The notes below the pieces were generated by a model that saw only the letters and a list, made by a program, of their open reading frames with translations, did not search any database and was not told the origin of the DNA. This document shows, in pieces, positions 62,829-64,000 of a stretch of DNA of 64,000 nucleotides (positions are counted from its first letter, which is position 1; the number at the start of each line of letters is the position of its first letter). Made by a program: the position numbers and the translations under genes. This DNA comes from CAXXOK01 sp964640955 (GTDB lineage: Bacteria > Bacillota > Clostridia > Christensenellales > Aristaeellaceae), in the NCBI GenBank assembly GCA_964640955.1, contig CAZXJI010000002.1, positions 1-64,000 on the forward strand, written 5' to 3'.

Positions 62829-63571
62829 ACCGCCACCCCCGCAATCCATCGGGTAATCGGGATCGCCGCAGCCATCGCGCCCACCATGGAAAGCGGCAGG
62901 GCGTAATCGGTCAGCCAGTCCCAGTGCCGAAGCTTGATCAGCGCGCCCACGACCAGCATGATCGCCGCGGACACCAGCATCACGAACACGGGTATCCACC
63001 CCGCGAGCCCCTCCGTCACGTGCCCGAAGATCATGCCCAGGAACGCCGAGATCATGCCCATGAACAGCGCGTTCATGAAGATGTCGCTCCAGCGGCGGTC
63101 GCGCCTTTCCAGCTTATCCACGCCGCCCAACAGCCGCTTGCACAGGATGGGCGTGAACAGCACCCCGGCCATGATGCCCAGCGTCATCACCCAGGCGATG
63201 GCGGTATACTGCGGCGCGGTCAGCAGCGTCTGCGTGTCGCTGAGCGTCGCGCCCACGGCGCGCGCGGCGGCCTCGGCGGCGGGCGTTTCGTAGGTGATCG
63301 CCCCGATCACCGACAGCCTCAGCCACGGCAGCGGCAGCCCGAGCTTGCGGCTGAGCGCCACCACCCCCACGAGGATCGATATAGCCGGCACGACCGTGAA
63401 CGTCGCGCTGGTGCGCACCACCTTGAAAAGCGTGCCCTTCGCCATGCCCAGCGAAAGTGCGCGCCTCCACGAGCGCACCAGAAAAAAGACGGATTGCGTA
63501 AGCACCAACAGCAGGATGACCGCCACCAGAATGAACAGGAAGGAATCGTTGACCGAGAACGCCCGCTGCAA
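62825..63571 (-). CDS. DUF5058-like integral membrane protein
   Basis: A 248-residue protein with about seven helices. Its features include SVNDSFLFILVAVILLLVLTQS, SWRRALSLGMAKGTLFKVV, AISILVGVVALSRKLGLPLPWLRLSVIGA and YETPAAE. It resembles DUF5058 membrane proteins found in Clostridia beside M20 peptidases; this link is from memory. The start is taken as TTG at 63571, seven to eight bases after GGAGGGGG; an earlier TTG at 63595 has no site. It is first in the operon with 62127-62828 and the M20 peptidase. Confidence 0.68.
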   Translation of the reverse strand: MQRAFSVNDSFLFILVAVILLLVLTQSVFFLVRSWRRALSLGMAKGTLFKVVRTSATFTVVPAISILVGVVALSRKLGLPLPWLRLSVIGAITYETPAAEAAARAVGATLSDTQTLLTAPQYTAIAWVMTLGIMAGVLFTPILCKRLLGGVDKLERRDRRWSDIFMNALFMGMISAFLGMIFGHVTEGLAGWIPVFVMLVSAAIMLVVGALIKLRHWDWLTDYALPLSMVGAMAAAIPITRWIAGVAV

Positions 63572-63674
63572 ACCGCATCCCCCTCCGTTTTTCAAGATGA
63601 TGAAACCGGTACGGATAGTACCTGTTTCGCCGGGCGAAAGCGGTTATCCTTTCCGAAGCCGCGGCCCGCGCGCG

Positions 63675-63705
63675 AAAAGCCCCGCCTCCCTTTCGGAAGC
63701 GGGGC
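63675..63705 (-). terminator. Rho-independent terminator of the VanW-domain gene
   Basis: On the minus strand, GCCCCGC and GCGGGGC pair around a purine-rich loop and are followed by TTTT. It lies about 40 bases after the stop codon at 63744. Confidence 0.75.
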
Positions 63706-63743
63706 GCCGCGCGGAAAGAAGGTATTTCACGGCCGCGCGTTGC

Positions 63744-64000
63744 TTACACCCGGAAAACGCCCACCGTCAGGCACCCGTCGCTCATGAAATAGTTGATGCG
63801 GATGGCGTAGGGCAGGGTGTTGGTGAAGATCATGGTGGTGTCCCCGCCGCCGACCGCCGCGTCGAAGCCCACGGGGCAGTAGTAGATGCCGACCTGCGCG
63901 TGCACCTTGCGCCAGTTGATGTAGATGGGCACCTGAATGAGCACGTTGTAAAGCGTGGTGTTCACCTGGCAGGTGCCGCCGCCGTACCCCCACAGGGCGT
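63744..64000 (-). CDS. VanW-domain protein, 3' end only
   Basis: The last 84 residues are visible and the gene continues beyond the window edge. WGYGGGTCQVNTTLYNVLIQVPIYI and the following HAQVGIYYCPVGFDAAVGGG fit the VanW domain, whose core is GGG-x-CQVSTTLYNA followed by GxDA. VanW proteins are cell-surface proteins of unknown role, often with a peptidoglycan-binding domain before VanW. The rest of the domain layout and any signal peptide lie outside this window. Confidence 0.85.
   Translation of the reverse strand, partial: ALWGYGGGTCQVNTTLYNVLIQVPIYINWRKVHAQVGIYYCPVGFDAAVGGGDTTMIFTNTLPYAIRINYFMSDGCLTVGVFRV

Overview
The window looks like a GC-rich chromosome segment from a member of the Bacillota, most likely class Clostridia. 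The pointers are LplABC-type and MalFG-type ABC sugar importers, membrane-anchored AraC regulators, a LacI-family repressor, a DUF6440-like small protein, a VanW-domain protein, and housekeeping-type promoters with GGAGG ribosome binding sites. Assignment to a family is not possible from sequence alone; a gut or rumen plant-glycan degrader is a reasonable guess. No rRNA, tRNA, CRISPR array or prophage was seen.

Region 1 (1-12350) is a surface-polysaccharide locus. It opens with the end of an AT-rich acyltransferase gene and a decayed IS1182-like transposase fragment. Then comes a tightly packed plus-strand operon: glucose-1-phosphate cytidylyltransferase (rfbF), a ThDP-dependent enzyme of the acetolactate synthase superfamily, a short-chain dehydrogenase, a GtrB-like glycosyltransferase, a GT-C membrane protein, CDP-glucose 4,6-dehydratase (rfbG), the PLP/[2Fe-2S] 3-dehydrase (rfbH), GtrA, and a second GT-C membrane protein. 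Together these fit synthesis of a CDP-linked branched-chain 3,6-dideoxyhexose (yersiniose-like) and its transfer through a polyprenyl carrier to a surface glycan. The E3-type reductase of that pathway is not in the window.

Region 2 (12408-28501, minus strand) is an alpha-glucoside utilisation locus with two complete ABC importers. A LacI-type repressor gene with an operator at its own transcription start leads a long operon (lacI, GH31, GH65 phosphorylase, two permeases, binding protein, a six-hairpin glycosidase). Upstream lie a second importer with its own promoter and a membrane-bound AraC regulator. Divergent from that regulator is an orphan binding protein (28694-30271).

Region 3 (30324-49412) holds an MFS transporter, a ferredoxin-domain aldo/keto reductase, a pectin methylesterase and a MATE exporter. 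Next is a minus-strand operon for pectin or arabinoxylan fragments (binding protein, LplB, LplC, SGNH/CE12 esterase, two GH43 enzymes of which one carries ankyrin repeats, and a serine hydrolase), with a divergent AraC regulator. A second serine hydrolase, a truncated rhodanese remnant and a DUF6440-like gene follow. The enzymes lack signal peptides, so oligosaccharides appear to be imported first and dismantled in the cytoplasm.

Region 4 (49509-60632, minus strand) is a complete branched-chain amino acid operon, ilvB-ilvN-ilvC-ilvD-leuA-cimA-leuC-leuD-leuB. It makes valine and leucine, and isoleucine by the citramalate route. It is preceded by a promoter, a 41-residue leader peptide full of Ile, Val and Leu codons, and a Rho-independent terminator: a ribosome-mediated attenuator, where a T-box would be expected in this phylum. 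Region 5 (60682-64000) carries an M20 peptidase with two partner membrane proteins and the 3' end of a VanW-domain gene.
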